Part shown: in pieces, positions 45,849 to 55,616 of the stretch
Layout: the number at the start of each line of letters is the position of its first letter
How positions within the stretch are numbered: the stretch's first letter is position 1
Origin: Bacteroidales bacterium
GTDB taxonomy: Bacteria > Bacteroidota > Bacteroidia > Bacteroidales > UBA12077
DNA length: 64,000 nt
Reading direction: 5' to 3'
Assembly: GCA_016342685.1 (NCBI GenBank)
Contig: JAEINU010000003.1
Span: forward strand, 558,001-622,000
Made by a program: the position numbers and the translations under genes
The notes under the pieces: generated by a model
The model's database searches: none
The model's input: only the letters and a program-made list of their open reading frames with translations
Told to the model about the DNA's origin: nothing

Positions 45849-47006
45849 TTATCCTTTATTATCTTTTTTCTGATTTCTTAATGCTTGAAAATCCAAACCT
45901 AGGGTAAATCTCATAGTTCCTTCGAGGGGATTGTTTTGTTTTACAGGCAATAGGTACGAAAAGTCGATTGTAAATACATTTAGTTTTATACCAGCTCCTG
46001 CTGTAAAATATTTTCTGTTTCCTTTTAATTGATGCTCATGGAAATATCCTGCACGAACAGCAAATTGGTTTGCATACCAATATTCGCCACCTATTGAATA
46101 TTTAATTTCGTGTAATTCTTCAGATAAACCATTAGGTGCATCGTAAAAAGATGTAATCATACCTTCGGCAGTAGAAACGTCGTTAGTTTCAGTGGAATCT
46201 GGTGATGGTACCAAAAATTTATTTAAATCTAAGGCCAAAGTAAAACTATTGTAATCGTCGAAATTAACTTTAAACGCAGTTCCTATTTTTAAATTCGCTG
46301 GCAAAAAATCTTTTTGCACATCTGTATACGAAATTTTTGAACCAAGATTAGAAAAATTAATACCTGCCGACCATGTGTGATTTCTCCCACTGAGTTTAAC
46401 CTTATCATTCACATAATAGAATGATACATCCGCAGCAACAGCATTTCCTGGTTTTGTTTCTGTATCTCCAACAGATGCACCACCTGTTATGTCTGATCTA
46501 ATATATCTAAATGCAATACCTCCCGAAAACTTATCAGAAAAAGCTCTTGCATAAGCTACATCTACTGATAATTCGTATGGATTATGTTGTCCGCTATAAC
46601 CACCCGATTCATCTCTAAATTCAATATTTCCTAAATCGAAATATTGCAGGCTGGCTGCTACGGTTTGTCTTTTGTCGATTCTTTTATAAAATGATAAATT
46701 ATATAAATTAATATCGTTAACTAATTTTCTTAACCAAGGGGTATATGATACTGCTATTCCCATATCACTTTCAATAAAAGCATACTTTGCAGGATTCCAA
46801 TGCATTGAATTATAATCTGGTGAGGTAGCTGCTCCAACATCACCCATTGCACCAGCTCTTGAATCAGTTGCAATAGTTAAAAAAGCAGCTGAATATTCTA
46901 ATGGTCTTTCCGACCCAACAATATCTTGTTTATCTATAACATCTTGTCCAAAGCTATTTAATCCTAATAGAGTCAATAGTATACCTATTGTGCAAATTTT
47001 TTTCAT
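45849..47006 (-). CDS. porV: Type IX secretion system outer-membrane protein PorV (LptO)
   Basis: 385 residues from the ATG at 47006; an open run of ten codons upstream (ATG at 47009 also possible) adds little. Signal peptide (MKKICTIGILLTLLGLNSFGQ), then the family block ATDSRAGAMGDVGAATSPDY and MHWNPAKYAFIESDMG, and an outer-membrane beta-barrel body. PorV acts as the shuttle that collects secreted T9SS substrates from the translocon and delivers them to the PorU attachment complex. It follows porU by 61 bases on the same strand. Confidence 0.93.
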   Translation of the reverse strand: MKKICTIGILLTLLGLNSFGQDVIDKQDIVGSERPLEYSAAFLTIATDSRAGAMGDVGAATSPDYNSMHWNPAKYAFIESDMGIAVSYTPWLRKLVNDINLYNLSFYKRIDKRQTVAASLQYFDLGNIEFRDESGGYSGQHNPYELSVDVAYARAFSDKFSGGIAFRYIRSDITGGASVGDTETKPGNAVAADVSFYYVNDKVKLSGRNHTWSAGINFSNLGSKISYTDVQKDFLPANLKIGTAFKVNFDDYNSFTLALDLNKFLVPSPDSTETNDVSTAEGMITSFYDAPNGLSEELHEIKYSIGGEYWYANQFAVRAGYFHEHQLKGNRKYFTAGAGIKLNVFTIDFSYLLPVKQNNPLEGTMRFTLGLDFQALRNQKKDNKG

Positions 47007-47067
47007 CATAATTGTAGTTAATTGTAAGAGTTGCAAATATAGAATTATTTGCCGATTATCAATATAG

Positions 47068-50000
47068 TTATTTTAATATTACGAGTTTTTCAATTTTCTT
47101 AACTGTTTCACCATCAGATGATCTAACTTTGATTTGATAAACATAAACTCCTCGGCCAATATTATCACCAAAATCATCTAATCCATTCCAATATATAGGG
47201 TCAGAACGAAAACCATTTGAATTTATTATAGTATTAATTGTTTTTACTAATTTGCCAGAAATTGTAAAAATTTGAATTAGAACATCAAGATCTTCGTTAA
47301 GCCTGTTATGATCGAAATAGAACGAGGTACTTTCTGTAAATGGATTTGGATAATTTAATAAATTTTTAATTGCTAAATTTTCCGATTCTGCTACAATAAA
47401 CTCAATATCTTTTTCTGATGAGTTATTATAAACGTCCCAAACTTTTACTTTTAGAGTATGATTACCATTTTCTAATTCATCAAATAAATATTCAATTTTA
47501 CCTTTTTGAAAATCATCAATATCAGATTCATAATAATCATTTAATAATAAAAGGTTACTGCTGTTATCATCTAGAATAGCTGTAATATCATGTCCTATTC
47601 CGTTTCCTACTGTATTTATTCCACTACTATCTGAAAGAATAGCGTAAAGTTTTGGGTTTTCATTTGTGATACCTCCAGAAACGAAACTCTCATCGTTCAT
47701 ATAAATTTTAACAGTTGGACCAACATTGTCTAACTTGGCATTTTCGTTTGAACCTCCAATAATAAAATTATCAAAATATCCTTTTGCATCTTCTGCTGCA
47801 CTTGTCGAATAATAGCTAATTTTTCCAAAATCAAAATTATACGATATATCTTTTGGTACTATAAAAGTATATTGGAAATATCCATTGTTCACACTTGCTT
47901 TTCCTTTGTATAATATACTATTCCTTATTTGAAAATCCATTGGAGAACCGCCATCATTAGCTAGTGTAGTAATCGTTTTGTTTTTATCTAAAACCAAAGG
48001 ATAAACAATCCCATTGTAATTTGTAACTGGAGATTTAGAATTTGTCTCAATATGGCCATGAATTGTAACTTCAGTAAGGGCTTTAAGAGTATCTGTATAT
48101 GTACTTACATTATTGTGATTTATTGAATCTGTTGTGATATTTAACTGAGGCAAAGGCATTTTTAACGCAGGATCTCCTAAAAGTGTAAAATTTCTTTTGT
48201 TATTGCCTGTTCCCGATGCATTTTTTGATAATCGTATAATATCTCCTAAAGCACGAGTTTTTCCATTGTAATCTTTCTCAAACACGTAATCATAGAAGTT
48301 TCGGTTTAATACATAGTTTGGACTAGAATAAACCAATCGGGTTGTTGAAAACAGAGCAACACTTCCTCCATTCGGATTTAATAGAACCAATTCGCCCGCC
48401 GATGTAAATTGATGATTGTCGAATCGACTAAATTCGCATGTTGCAGTTACAAAAATAGAAAGCTTATCTGCATTTACCCATGAGTTAATATCCGATATTG
48501 AAATAACTTTTTCGTGAGATAATCCATTTTCTCCACCATGACCTGTATAGTTAAATATTAAAATTCCATTATTTATTTCATCATTGATTAATCGATTAAC
48601 CTCTGGATAGCTTTCTGTATTAGCTGAAGATTCTTGAGGAAATGCATCAAGGTAAATCTTATTTATAAAGAAATGGGGGTAAGTAGTATCAACAAAAGAT
48701 GCAAGTTTATCGGCATCTCTCATATGTATATTGCTATCTTCGTCATCGCCAACGAAACAAAGAGAATTTAACCAGTTTCCTTTATTGGAAACATCCGAAT
48801 ATGTTTTTATTTTATTTATAATTTGTTGAGCTTCTAGCGGCGATTTAACGGGGAATCTTCCAATTCCAATATCAATTAAACCTGATGTATCTGCTTCAAT
48901 ATTATCGGTATCATCTAGCAATCCAAAGAAATCATCAGATACAAAAGATTCTGTAGGATCTAAGGAGTTTTCAGACTGATATGTTAGGATATAGTTGGAG
49001 CCAGGTGATTTAATGGATTTATGATCATAAGATCCATCACCAATTAACAATAAATATTTTAAAGTATCGGAAGTTGAAGGTCTGTCATAAATCATTCTTA
49101 CGAAATTTCGAATAGCAGAAGCATCTGTTGTTCCAGAAGAGAATTCATTGAAAATTTGTTCTGGAGTTACTACAACTACAGAAAGATTGTCCTTTTCTGA
49201 ATGGAAATTTGCTAGTTCATTCGCCTGATTTATAAACTCCTTATGCGTAACAATAATCATATCTTTATGAAATATTGAGTGGAGATTTTGATTTTGAACA
49301 TCTCCAACTAAATCAACAGAATAAAATTCAAAATCATCATTAAACGCAATAAATTCATTTAAGCCGGGTAAAGCATTGAATTTAAAAGAAACAGAATTGT
49401 CGTTGTTTGTTAATGATACATTTTTTACTAAACTAGGATTTGAAATGTCCCAAACCTTGGTTGACGAGTTTGTATTTTGGATTTGAAACGCAACTATTTC
49501 AGAACTGGAACCACTATTGTAATAAGAGAATGTAATTTGATTGCCATCCATCTTAAGCTCTCGTACAACGTTTAAAGTAATATAATCGAGCCAACCTTCC
49601 GATGAGGAGGATGGTTTATTGTAATTTATATTTACTGATATATCATCATTACTGTTTGAAAAGCTATCAGTTAAAACATTTCTTCGCGCATAGGTTGAAG
49701 TATATGAACTCATATTTACTGATGAAATAAAAGAATTTATTTCATGATTTCCGGTTTTAATATTAAAACTAGACGAAGATCCAGATCTGGCGGCTAATGC
49801 TAGTCTAATTTTTGCAGGAGAAGAACTAAGCGAATTTGGGAAGTTAAAATCAAAATTGTAAGCGGTTGTAATATCAAAATGTTCACCCAACCATAATTGT
49901 CCCGATTCAATTAAATTTTCAACTTCTTTTTCATGATGCACTCTATCTACAAAATTTGTCAGTGTTTTTGCGGGTGTTCCAGAAGGAGAACTAAGGGTAT

Positions 50001-50886
50001 TGATATTATTTAAGGTTCCTGCATCGGACAGAAATAAATAATTGAAATCAGAGTAGATATTCTTTTTGCAATAATAAAAATCATCATCAATATCATAATT
50101 CCACTGATCAGGTCCTTTGGCATAAAACAGAATAAAATCTCCAGTGTTAAAAATGCCATCAAGCCCTTTATTAAAGTACACCGAATTGTTTGTTAAATCA
50201 TCAGGACAAATCTCGGTATTCGATATTGGTAGCATACCGGAGGAGTTTCCATAGATTTTAATATTCTCTGGATTTGAAAAGCCTAAATTTTCAATCTCAG
50301 AATATGTCAATTTGTAAATTCCTTCTTTGTTTAACTTCACTTTAACCCATTTTCCAGATTTTAATACGGATTCGCTTAAGTATTTCTTATTCTTTTTTTC
50401 GATAAACGAAGATTTTTCCAAAGTAGGAGTTATTTCAATGTTAAATGAAATAACTTTCTCTATTTGACCCGTTATAGGGTTTTTTCTTAAGGGTAATAAA
50501 TTAAATTGAAGATGTGGTTTTTTTCTTTTGTAGCTTATTTTGTAACTAAATTCAACATCTTCACGTATCAGATTTCTATTTTCAATAGATTTTAATTCAA
50601 TATTTGAAAGAGTTTCGTAACTTAGATTTACAATTGAGACTTTTATGTTTGTCGAATTAATATTAATTAGTTCAAAATAATATGGAAGTAATGTATGTTG
50701 ATTATAATAACATGCTTTTTCAAATGTTAAATAATCAGTTTTGTTTAAGTCCTTTTGATTTAAATCAAAATAATGAGATATAGATTTTGGGTTTTTCCAA
50801 AGAATTTTCCTTTCTAATGTTATATTTTGGGCAATTGTGCAAAAGGCATTGAAAAATAGGAAGATAAGAAAAAATGTTTTTTTCAT
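47068..50886 (-). CDS. porU: Type IX secretion system sortase PorU
   Basis: 1272 residues. Signal peptide, an N-terminal beta-rich region, a central C25 (gingipain-like) cysteine peptidase domain and a C-terminal T9SS sorting domain. Catalytic H783 in YTGHGGEN and C817 in TATCEFSRFD are in place, and the C-terminal domain shows NLLNYPNPFTESTSFYF and GVYVYQIKV. PorU cleaves the sorting domain from cargo and attaches it to the cell surface. It is transcribed with porV and ispF and is divergent from porP, sharing the 141-base region 50887-51027. Confidence 0.95.
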   Translation of the reverse strand: MKKTFFLIFLFFNAFCTIAQNITLERKILWKNPKSISHYFDLNQKDLNKTDYLTFEKACYYNQHTLLPYYFELININSTNIKVSIVNLSYETLSNIELKSIENRNLIREDVEFSYKISYKRKKPHLQFNLLPLRKNPITGQIEKVISFNIEITPTLEKSSFIEKKNKKYLSESVLKSGKWVKVKLNKEGIYKLTYSEIENLGFSNPENIKIYGNSSGMLPISNTEICPDDLTNNSVYFNKGLDGIFNTGDFILFYAKGPDQWNYDIDDDFYYCKKNIYSDFNYLFLSDAGTLNNINTLSSPSGTPAKTLTNFVDRVHHEKEVENLIESGQLWLGEHFDITTAYNFDFNFPNSLSSSPAKIRLALAARSGSSSSFNIKTGNHEINSFISSVNMSSYTSTYARRNVLTDSFSNSNDDISVNINYNKPSSSSEGWLDYITLNVVRELKMDGNQITFSYYNSGSSSEIVAFQIQNTNSSTKVWDISNPSLVKNVSLTNNDNSVSFKFNALPGLNEFIAFNDDFEFYSVDLVGDVQNQNLHSIFHKDMIIVTHKEFINQANELANFHSEKDNLSVVVVTPEQIFNEFSSGTTDASAIRNFVRMIYDRPSTSDTLKYLLLIGDGSYDHKSIKSPGSNYILTYQSENSLDPTESFVSDDFFGLLDDTDNIEADTSGLIDIGIGRFPVKSPLEAQQIINKIKTYSDVSNKGNWLNSLCFVGDDEDSNIHMRDADKLASFVDTTYPHFFINKIYLDAFPQESSANTESYPEVNRLINDEINNGILIFNYTGHGGENGLSHEKVISISDINSWVNADKLSIFVTATCEFSRFDNHQFTSAGELVLLNPNGGSVALFSTTRLVYSSPNYVLNRNFYDYVFEKDYNGKTRALGDIIRLSKNASGTGNNKRNFTLLGDPALKMPLPQLNITTDSINHNNVSTYTDTLKALTEVTIHGHIETNSKSPVTNYNGIVYPLVLDKNKTITTLANDGGSPMDFQIRNSILYKGKASVNNGYFQYTFIVPKDISYNFDFGKISYYSTSAAEDAKGYFDNFIIGGSNENAKLDNVGPTVKIYMNDESFVSGGITNENPKLYAILSDSSGINTVGNGIGHDITAILDDNSSNLLLLNDYYESDIDDFQKGKIEYLFDELENGNHTLKVKVWDVYNNSSEKDIEFIVAESENLAIKNLLNYPNPFTESTSFYFDHNRLNEDLDVLIQIFTISGKLVKTINTIINSNGFRSDPIYWNGLDDFGDNIGRGVYVYQIKVRSSDGETVKKIEKLVILK

Positions 50887-51027
50887 TAGGTTTTATAATT
50901 TTATGCAAAGAAACAAAACTTTATATAAAGTAATAATGGAATTAATAATTCGTTATCAAAAGAATTATCATTTTTAAACGGAAATATATATCTTAATATT
51001 GTAAAAGAAACCTTGTTTATAGAGTTT

Positions 51028-52002
51028 ATGAGAAAACTTTGGATATTTATTTTTTTCCTTACAATTAAATTAGCTAGTGCACAAGATATTGAGTTTTCTC
51101 AATATTATGCCAATCCCTTATATTTAAACCCGGCCTTTGCAGGTTCGGAGGATTATACACGTATAGCATTAAATTACAAATCTTTATTGCCATCATCATA
51201 TGGTAGTTACGCGAACTATAGTGCATCAGTTGATAAATACTTTGATAAGTTAGGGGGAGGTCTTGGATTTCAAATAATGAATGATCGTCAATCGCAAGGA
51301 ATTATAAATAATCTAGGATTCAGTTTGGTATACTCATATCATGCAACTCTTAATAAAAAATGGGCATTAAGCACAGGCTTTAAAGTTGGGTATAACATAA
51401 ATACATTGGATGCCACAAATGTGATATTCCCCGATATGATAGATCCTGTAGATGGAGTTTCTTCTACGACAATGGAATCAGGATTGTACCAAAGATCAAT
51501 GTATTTTGATTTTTCGGTAGGAATGTTAACATGGTATGAAAATTATTATTTAGGTGCGACTATTGATCATCTAACAAAACCACAAAGTTCTTTCGGAAGC
51601 AGTGATCCCGGACCGATTGATCGAAAGTATACAGTGCATGGAGGAATGGAAATACCATTTTTAAATTCCATTTATAAAGTAAATATGACCGTGTCTCCTA
51701 ACTTTATTTATCAACAACAAGGATCATCTTCAAAAATAAATTTAGGAGTTTACCTGAATAGAACATATTTTACAACAGGAGCTTGGCTAAAAACAAACAC
51801 ACAATTAAATTTCACAGGGGCAGTTGCTATGCTTGGTTTTGTAACCGATTATTCTATTTTTGCGTATAGTTATGATATCCCATTTTATAAAGGTGGATTC
51901 GACGGAATAATTAATGGAGCACATGAGGTAACCTTTGTGTATAAATTCATGTATAAAAGGAATAGAAAAAATATTAAGGCAATAAAATGTCCTAAATTTT
52001 AG
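51028..52002 (+). CDS. Type IX secretion/gliding membrane protein, PorP/SprF family
   Basis: 324 residues from the ATG at 51028 (a TTG 15 bases upstream is less likely). Signal peptide (MRKLWIFIFFLTIKLASAQ), then the family hallmark DIEFSQYYANPLYLNPAFAG, followed by beta-barrel strands and the C-terminal MYKRNRKNIKAIKCPKF basic end. PorP/SprF proteins act in outer-membrane attachment of T9SS cargo or gliding adhesins. It is divergent from porU and 72 bases ahead of gldJ. Paralogues are common, so it need not be the core porP. Confidence 0.9.
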   Translation: MRKLWIFIFFLTIKLASAQDIEFSQYYANPLYLNPAFAGSEDYTRIALNYKSLLPSSYGSYANYSASVDKYFDKLGGGLGFQIMNDRQSQGIINNLGFSLVYSYHATLNKKWALSTGFKVGYNINTLDATNVIFPDMIDPVDGVSSTTMESGLYQRSMYFDFSVGMLTWYENYYLGATIDHLTKPQSSFGSSDPGPIDRKYTVHGGMEIPFLNSIYKVNMTVSPNFIYQQQGSSSKINLGVYLNRTYFTTGAWLKTNTQLNFTGAVAMLGFVTDYSIFAYSYDIPFYKGGFDGIINGAHEVTFVYKFMYKRNRKNIKAIKCPKF

Positions 52003-52026
52003 TTATATTTGTGTGTTAAATCTTGT

Positions 52027-52054
52027 TTGTTGACAAGAAAAAATATTATATTTG
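52027..52054 (+). promoter_or_regulatory. Candidate Bacteroidota promoter for gldJ
   Basis: TTG at 52027-52029 and TATATTTG at 52047-52054, matching the phylum pattern of TTG then TAnnTTTG with a 17-base spacer. It predicts a start near 52061 and a short leader before the ATG at 52075. Another TATATTTG at 52004-52011 lies just after the porP stop. Confidence 0.42.
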
Positions 52055-52074
52055 AAATAAAAAATGACATTACC

Positions 52075-53577
52075 ATGAAAGTAAAGTTAAAATTCTTCCC
52101 TCTAGTTTTTATAAGTCTCTTAATTGTGAACGGATGTGGTTCTATAGGGGGCGGTGGCGATGCTGCTACATCAGGAAGTTCTTCCCAAACAACAGGTTGG
52201 GGTTATAATAATCCAGATAATGGAGGTTTTGAGGTGTTACCTGATTACAGTGAGCAACCAGGTCCAGGATTAGTTGCTATTGAAGGTGGTACTTATACCA
52301 TGGGACAAACAGAGCAAGATGTTACTTATGATTGGAATAATATTCCAAGAAGAGTTACTGTTGCTTCTTTTTATATGGATCAAACAGAAGTTCGTAATGT
52401 CGATTATAGAGAATATTTACATTGGATTAGAAGAGTATTTATAGATTATCCAGAAGTATATAGAAATGCAGTGCCTGATTCATTAGTTTGGAGAAGTGCA
52501 TTAGCATTTAACGAACCATACGTAGAATATTATTTCAGACACCCTGCATATAATGAATATCCTGTTGTTGGTGTAAACTGGCTACAAGCTAATGATTATT
52601 GCATTTGGAGAACTGACCGAGTAAATGAAATGAGACTTATCGAAGAAGGAATCTTAGATATGGATCCAAATCAAATTGGCAGGGAAAATTTTAATACTGG
52701 AGCTTATTTAGCGGGTCAATACGAAGGATTGGTTAGAGAAAATCTACCATCATTAGATCCTAATCAGGAAACTCGTAGAGTTACAATGGCTGATGGTATA
52801 TTATTACCAAAATATAGACTGCCAACTGAAGCGGAGTGGGAATATGCTGCTGTTGCTTTAATAGGTAATACATACGATGAAAGAGTTTATGAAAGAAGAT
52901 TGTATCCATGGGATGGACACAACGTTCGTAACTCTGTTGGTAAAGATCGTGGTGTTATGATGGCTAACTTTAAAAGAGGTCGTGGTGACTATATGGGTAC
53001 TGCAGGTGATTTAAATGATAACGGTGCTATTACTGTTCCTGTATCTTCTTTCTGGCCAAACGATTTCGGTTTATATTGTATGGCTGGTAATGTTAACGAA
53101 TGGGTACTTGATGTGTATCGTCCATCATCTTTTGAAGATGTGAGTGATTTTAGACCTTTCCGTGGAAATGTATTTGAAACAACTGTTACTAATGAGGATG
53201 GAAGTGTTGCTGCAAAAGATAGTCTTGGTAGATTAAAAACAAGACCTATAACTGATGAGGAAGCAGCTGGAAGAAAGAATTATCAAAAAGCTGATTATAT
53301 AAACTATAAAGATGGTGATTTGAATTCGAGAGTTGATTATGATAATCAAGAAGCGAGCAAAGGAATGGCTTCAACTGGAGAAATGTATTCTCAAAAAGAA
53401 GGTGATATGTCATCGTTAGTTACTGATAAAGTACGTGTATACAAAGGCGGTTCTTGGAAAGATAGAGTTTATTGGTTAAATCCAGCAACTCGTCGTTTTA
53501 TGGATCAGGAAGAAGCAACCGATGATATTGGATTTAGATGTGCAATGATTATGGTTGGAAGTCCTAGTGGGAGATAA
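52075..53577 (+). CDS. gldJ: Gliding motility lipoprotein GldJ (SUMF1/formylglycine-enzyme-like fold)
   Basis: 500 residues from the ATG at 52075; earlier open codons lack conservation. Lipobox at LLIVNGCGS gives an outer- or inner-leaflet lipoprotein. The fold is the sulfatase-modifying-factor type, but with GldJ-typical text: GGTYTMGQTEQDVTYDWNN, SFYMDQTEVRNVDYREYL, HPAYNEYPVVGVNWLQA, RLPTEAEWEYAA and IGFRCAM. GldJ and GldK are paralogues; the neighbourhood here (porU, porV, then murF) fits gldJ, which lies beside porU-porV in Flavobacterium. In that model it is needed for gliding and stabilises GldK. Role inferred by homology. Confidence 0.85.
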   Translation: MKVKLKFFPLVFISLLIVNGCGSIGGGGDAATSGSSSQTTGWGYNNPDNGGFEVLPDYSEQPGPGLVAIEGGTYTMGQTEQDVTYDWNNIPRRVTVASFYMDQTEVRNVDYREYLHWIRRVFIDYPEVYRNAVPDSLVWRSALAFNEPYVEYYFRHPAYNEYPVVGVNWLQANDYCIWRTDRVNEMRLIEEGILDMDPNQIGRENFNTGAYLAGQYEGLVRENLPSLDPNQETRRVTMADGILLPKYRLPTEAEWEYAAVALIGNTYDERVYERRLYPWDGHNVRNSVGKDRGVMMANFKRGRGDYMGTAGDLNDNGAITVPVSSFWPNDFGLYCMAGNVNEWVLDVYRPSSFEDVSDFRPFRGNVFETTVTNEDGSVAAKDSLGRLKTRPITDEEAAGRKNYQKADYINYKDGDLNSRVDYDNQEASKGMASTGEMYSQKEGDMSSLVTDKVRVYKGGSWKDRVYWLNPATRRFMDQEEATDDIGFRCAMIMVGSPSGR

Positions 53578-53598
53578 AATAAGAATTATTATATAAAG

Positions 53599-53627
53599 AA
53601 AAACCTCATGTTCTATGGGGTTTTTTT
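53599..53627 (+). terminator. Rho-independent terminator after gldJ
   Basis: AAAAACCTCAT pairs with ATGGGGTTTTT (one G-U pair) around GTTCT, followed by more Ts. It separates gldJ from murF. Confidence 0.85.
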
Positions 53628-53641
53628 GTTTAATGTGATTT

Positions 53642-54934
53642 ATGGAACTAAACAGCTTATACAAGTTATTTTTGAAAGGAATATCTGTTACTACAGATAC
53701 TAGAAAGATTAAGCAAGGATCCTTATTTTTCGCCTTAAAAGGTGATAATTTTGATGGTAATAAGTATGCTGAAGTAGCATTGCAAAAGGGTTGTTCATAT
53801 GCAATAATTGATGATGAAACTGTAAAGAAGAATGATCGATATATATTAGTAGAAAACGTACTTGTTACCCTTCAAAAATTAGCTAATTATCACAGGCAAA
53901 CACTAAAAATCCCGATTGTTGCAATAACTGGCACTAACGGGAAAACTACAACAAAGGAATTGATTGCTGCAATATTGAGTAAGAAATTCGAAATTGCTTT
54001 TACAGAGGGAAATTTAAACAATCATATTGGAGTTCCATTAACTTTACTTTCAATGACAGAAAAAACTGAAATTGGAGTTGTTGAAATGGGAGCAAATCAC
54101 CCACACGAAATAATGAATCTTTGCGAAATAGCAGAGCCTAATTATGGTGTAATTACCAATATTGGGAAAGCACATATTGAAGGATTTGGCTCGTTTGAGA
54201 ATGTAATTAAAACAAAAAGTGAATTATATGATTATCTTGAAAGTGCTGAAGGAACTGTATTCTATAATAAAGGGAATGAGATTTTAAGCGAAATAATTAA
54301 TAAGAATAAGATTGAAAATATTGCGTACGGAGATTCTTCAACCGATATTTTTGCTGAGACCATAACGACGGGTCAGTTCCTAACTATGCAACTAAGTATT
54401 AGTAGGTTGAAATATACATTAAACACCAATTTGGTTGGAAAATATAATGTAGAAAATATTCTAGCTGCAGTAAGCATTGGAAAATATTTCGAGATTTTAG
54501 ATGAAAAAATAATATTTGCAATTGAGGAATATAAACCAACAAATAATAGATCTCAGTTTGTAAAAACTGATAAAAATAATTTAATTCTAGATGCATACAA
54601 TGCAAATCCCACAAGTGTTTTTGCCGCTTTAGAGAATTTTGTTCAAATGAACTTAGAGAATAAGTGTGTGGTATTAGGTGATATGTTGGAATTGGGGGAG
54701 ATATCTTTAACTGAGCATTTAAAAGTAATTACATATTTGGAAGTACAATCTTTAAAGCAGATTCTTTTAGTGGGTGAAATTTATTCATCTTTTGATGTTC
54801 CAAAAAATATGATTCAATTCAAAAATGTTGATGAATTAATACTCTGGCTTGAGTCAAACAAAATTGATAGTTCAAATGTTCTGATAAAAGGATCAAGAGG
54901 AATTCGGCTAGAACGTATAGTAGAAAACTTATAA
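53642..54934 (+). CDS. murF: UDP-N-acetylmuramoyl-tripeptide--D-alanyl-D-alanine ligase
   Basis: 430 residues. ATP loop AITGTNGKTTTKELIA at about 94-109, then TEGNLNNHIGVPLTLL, GVVEMGANHPHEI, VLGDMLELGE and the C-terminal LIKGSRGIRLERIVENL. It adds D-Ala-D-Ala to the UDP-MurNAc tripeptide in the last cytoplasmic step of peptidoglycan precursor synthesis. Ten bases separate it from the pyrophosphatase gene. Placement after gldJ matches the memory of gldJ-murF linkage in other Bacteroidota. Confidence 0.95.
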   Translation: MELNSLYKLFLKGISVTTDTRKIKQGSLFFALKGDNFDGNKYAEVALQKGCSYAIIDDETVKKNDRYILVENVLVTLQKLANYHRQTLKIPIVAITGTNGKTTTKELIAAILSKKFEIAFTEGNLNNHIGVPLTLLSMTEKTEIGVVEMGANHPHEIMNLCEIAEPNYGVITNIGKAHIEGFGSFENVIKTKSELYDYLESAEGTVFYNKGNEILSEIINKNKIENIAYGDSSTDIFAETITTGQFLTMQLSISRLKYTLNTNLVGKYNVENILAAVSIGKYFEILDEKIIFAIEEYKPTNNRSQFVKTDKNNLILDAYNANPTSVFAALENFVQMNLENKCVVLGDMLELGEISLTEHLKVITYLEVQSLKQILLVGEIYSSFDVPKNMIQFKNVDELILWLESNKIDSSNVLIKGSRGIRLERIVENL

Positions 54935-54944
54935 TATTTGGAAG

Positions 54945-55616
54945 ATGGGAAATAAAATAATGGACCCAATTGTAGGAAAACTTATGGGTTTAAGATATAA
55001 ATCGCATCCTTGGCATGGAGTAGAAATTGGTTCCGAGGCACCTGAAATAATTACTTGTTTCATTGAAGTAGTTCCGACCGATACCGTTAAATATGAAGTT
55101 GATAAAGTGAGTGGTTATTTGAAATTAGATCGACCTCAAAAATATTCGAATGTTGTACCTGCACTCTATGGTTTTATACCACAGACTTTCAGTGGTGAGC
55201 GAGTGGCGAAGTATTGTATGGAAAAAACAGGTATGAAAGATATTGCAGGGGATAAAGATCCGATTGATATATGTATACTAACAGAGAAAGATATAACCCA
55301 TGGCGATATTCTGGTTAGAGCTAGACCAATTGGTGGATTTCGTATGATTGATGGAAACGAGGCTGATGATAAAATAATCGCGGTTTTAAATAATGATGCT
55401 GTATATGGTAATTATAAGGATATTTTAGATATTCCTGATTTGGTTATAGATCGATTAAAGCATTATTTCTTGACATATAAAGATTTACCAGGGAATAAGG
55501 CAAATACAGAGATAACGCATACTTATGGGATTGATGAAGCGCACGAAGTAATTAAAAGATCTCTGGAAGATTATCATGAGCGGTTTAATAATCTTGAAAA
55601 TATGTTATCAATTTAG
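54945..55616 (+). CDS. ppa: Inorganic pyrophosphatase, family I
   Basis: 223 residues, slightly longer than bacterial enzymes of about 175. The signature DKDPIDICILTEKDI holds the metal-binding aspartates, preceded by ALYGFIPQTF. It hydrolyses pyrophosphate from biosynthetic reactions, pulling them forward. The extra length lies at the N-terminus (MGNKIMDPIVGKLMGLRYKS). Its stop overlaps tail-to-tail with the stop of the minus-strand glycosyltransferase gene by four bases. Confidence 0.92.
   Translation: MGNKIMDPIVGKLMGLRYKSHPWHGVEIGSEAPEIITCFIEVVPTDTVKYEVDKVSGYLKLDRPQKYSNVVPALYGFIPQTFSGERVAKYCMEKTGMKDIAGDKDPIDICILTEKDITHGDILVRARPIGGFRMIDGNEADDKIIAVLNNDAVYGNYKDILDIPDLVIDRLKHYFLTYKDLPGNKANTEITHTYGIDEAHEVIKRSLEDYHERFNNLENMLSI

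Noticed and set aside
52075-53577. Calling the formylglycine-enzyme-like lipoprotein GldK
   Set aside because: GldJ and GldK share the fold. The neighbourhood (porU-porV and murF, no gldLMN) and text such as TMGQTEQDVTYDWNN fit GldJ better.
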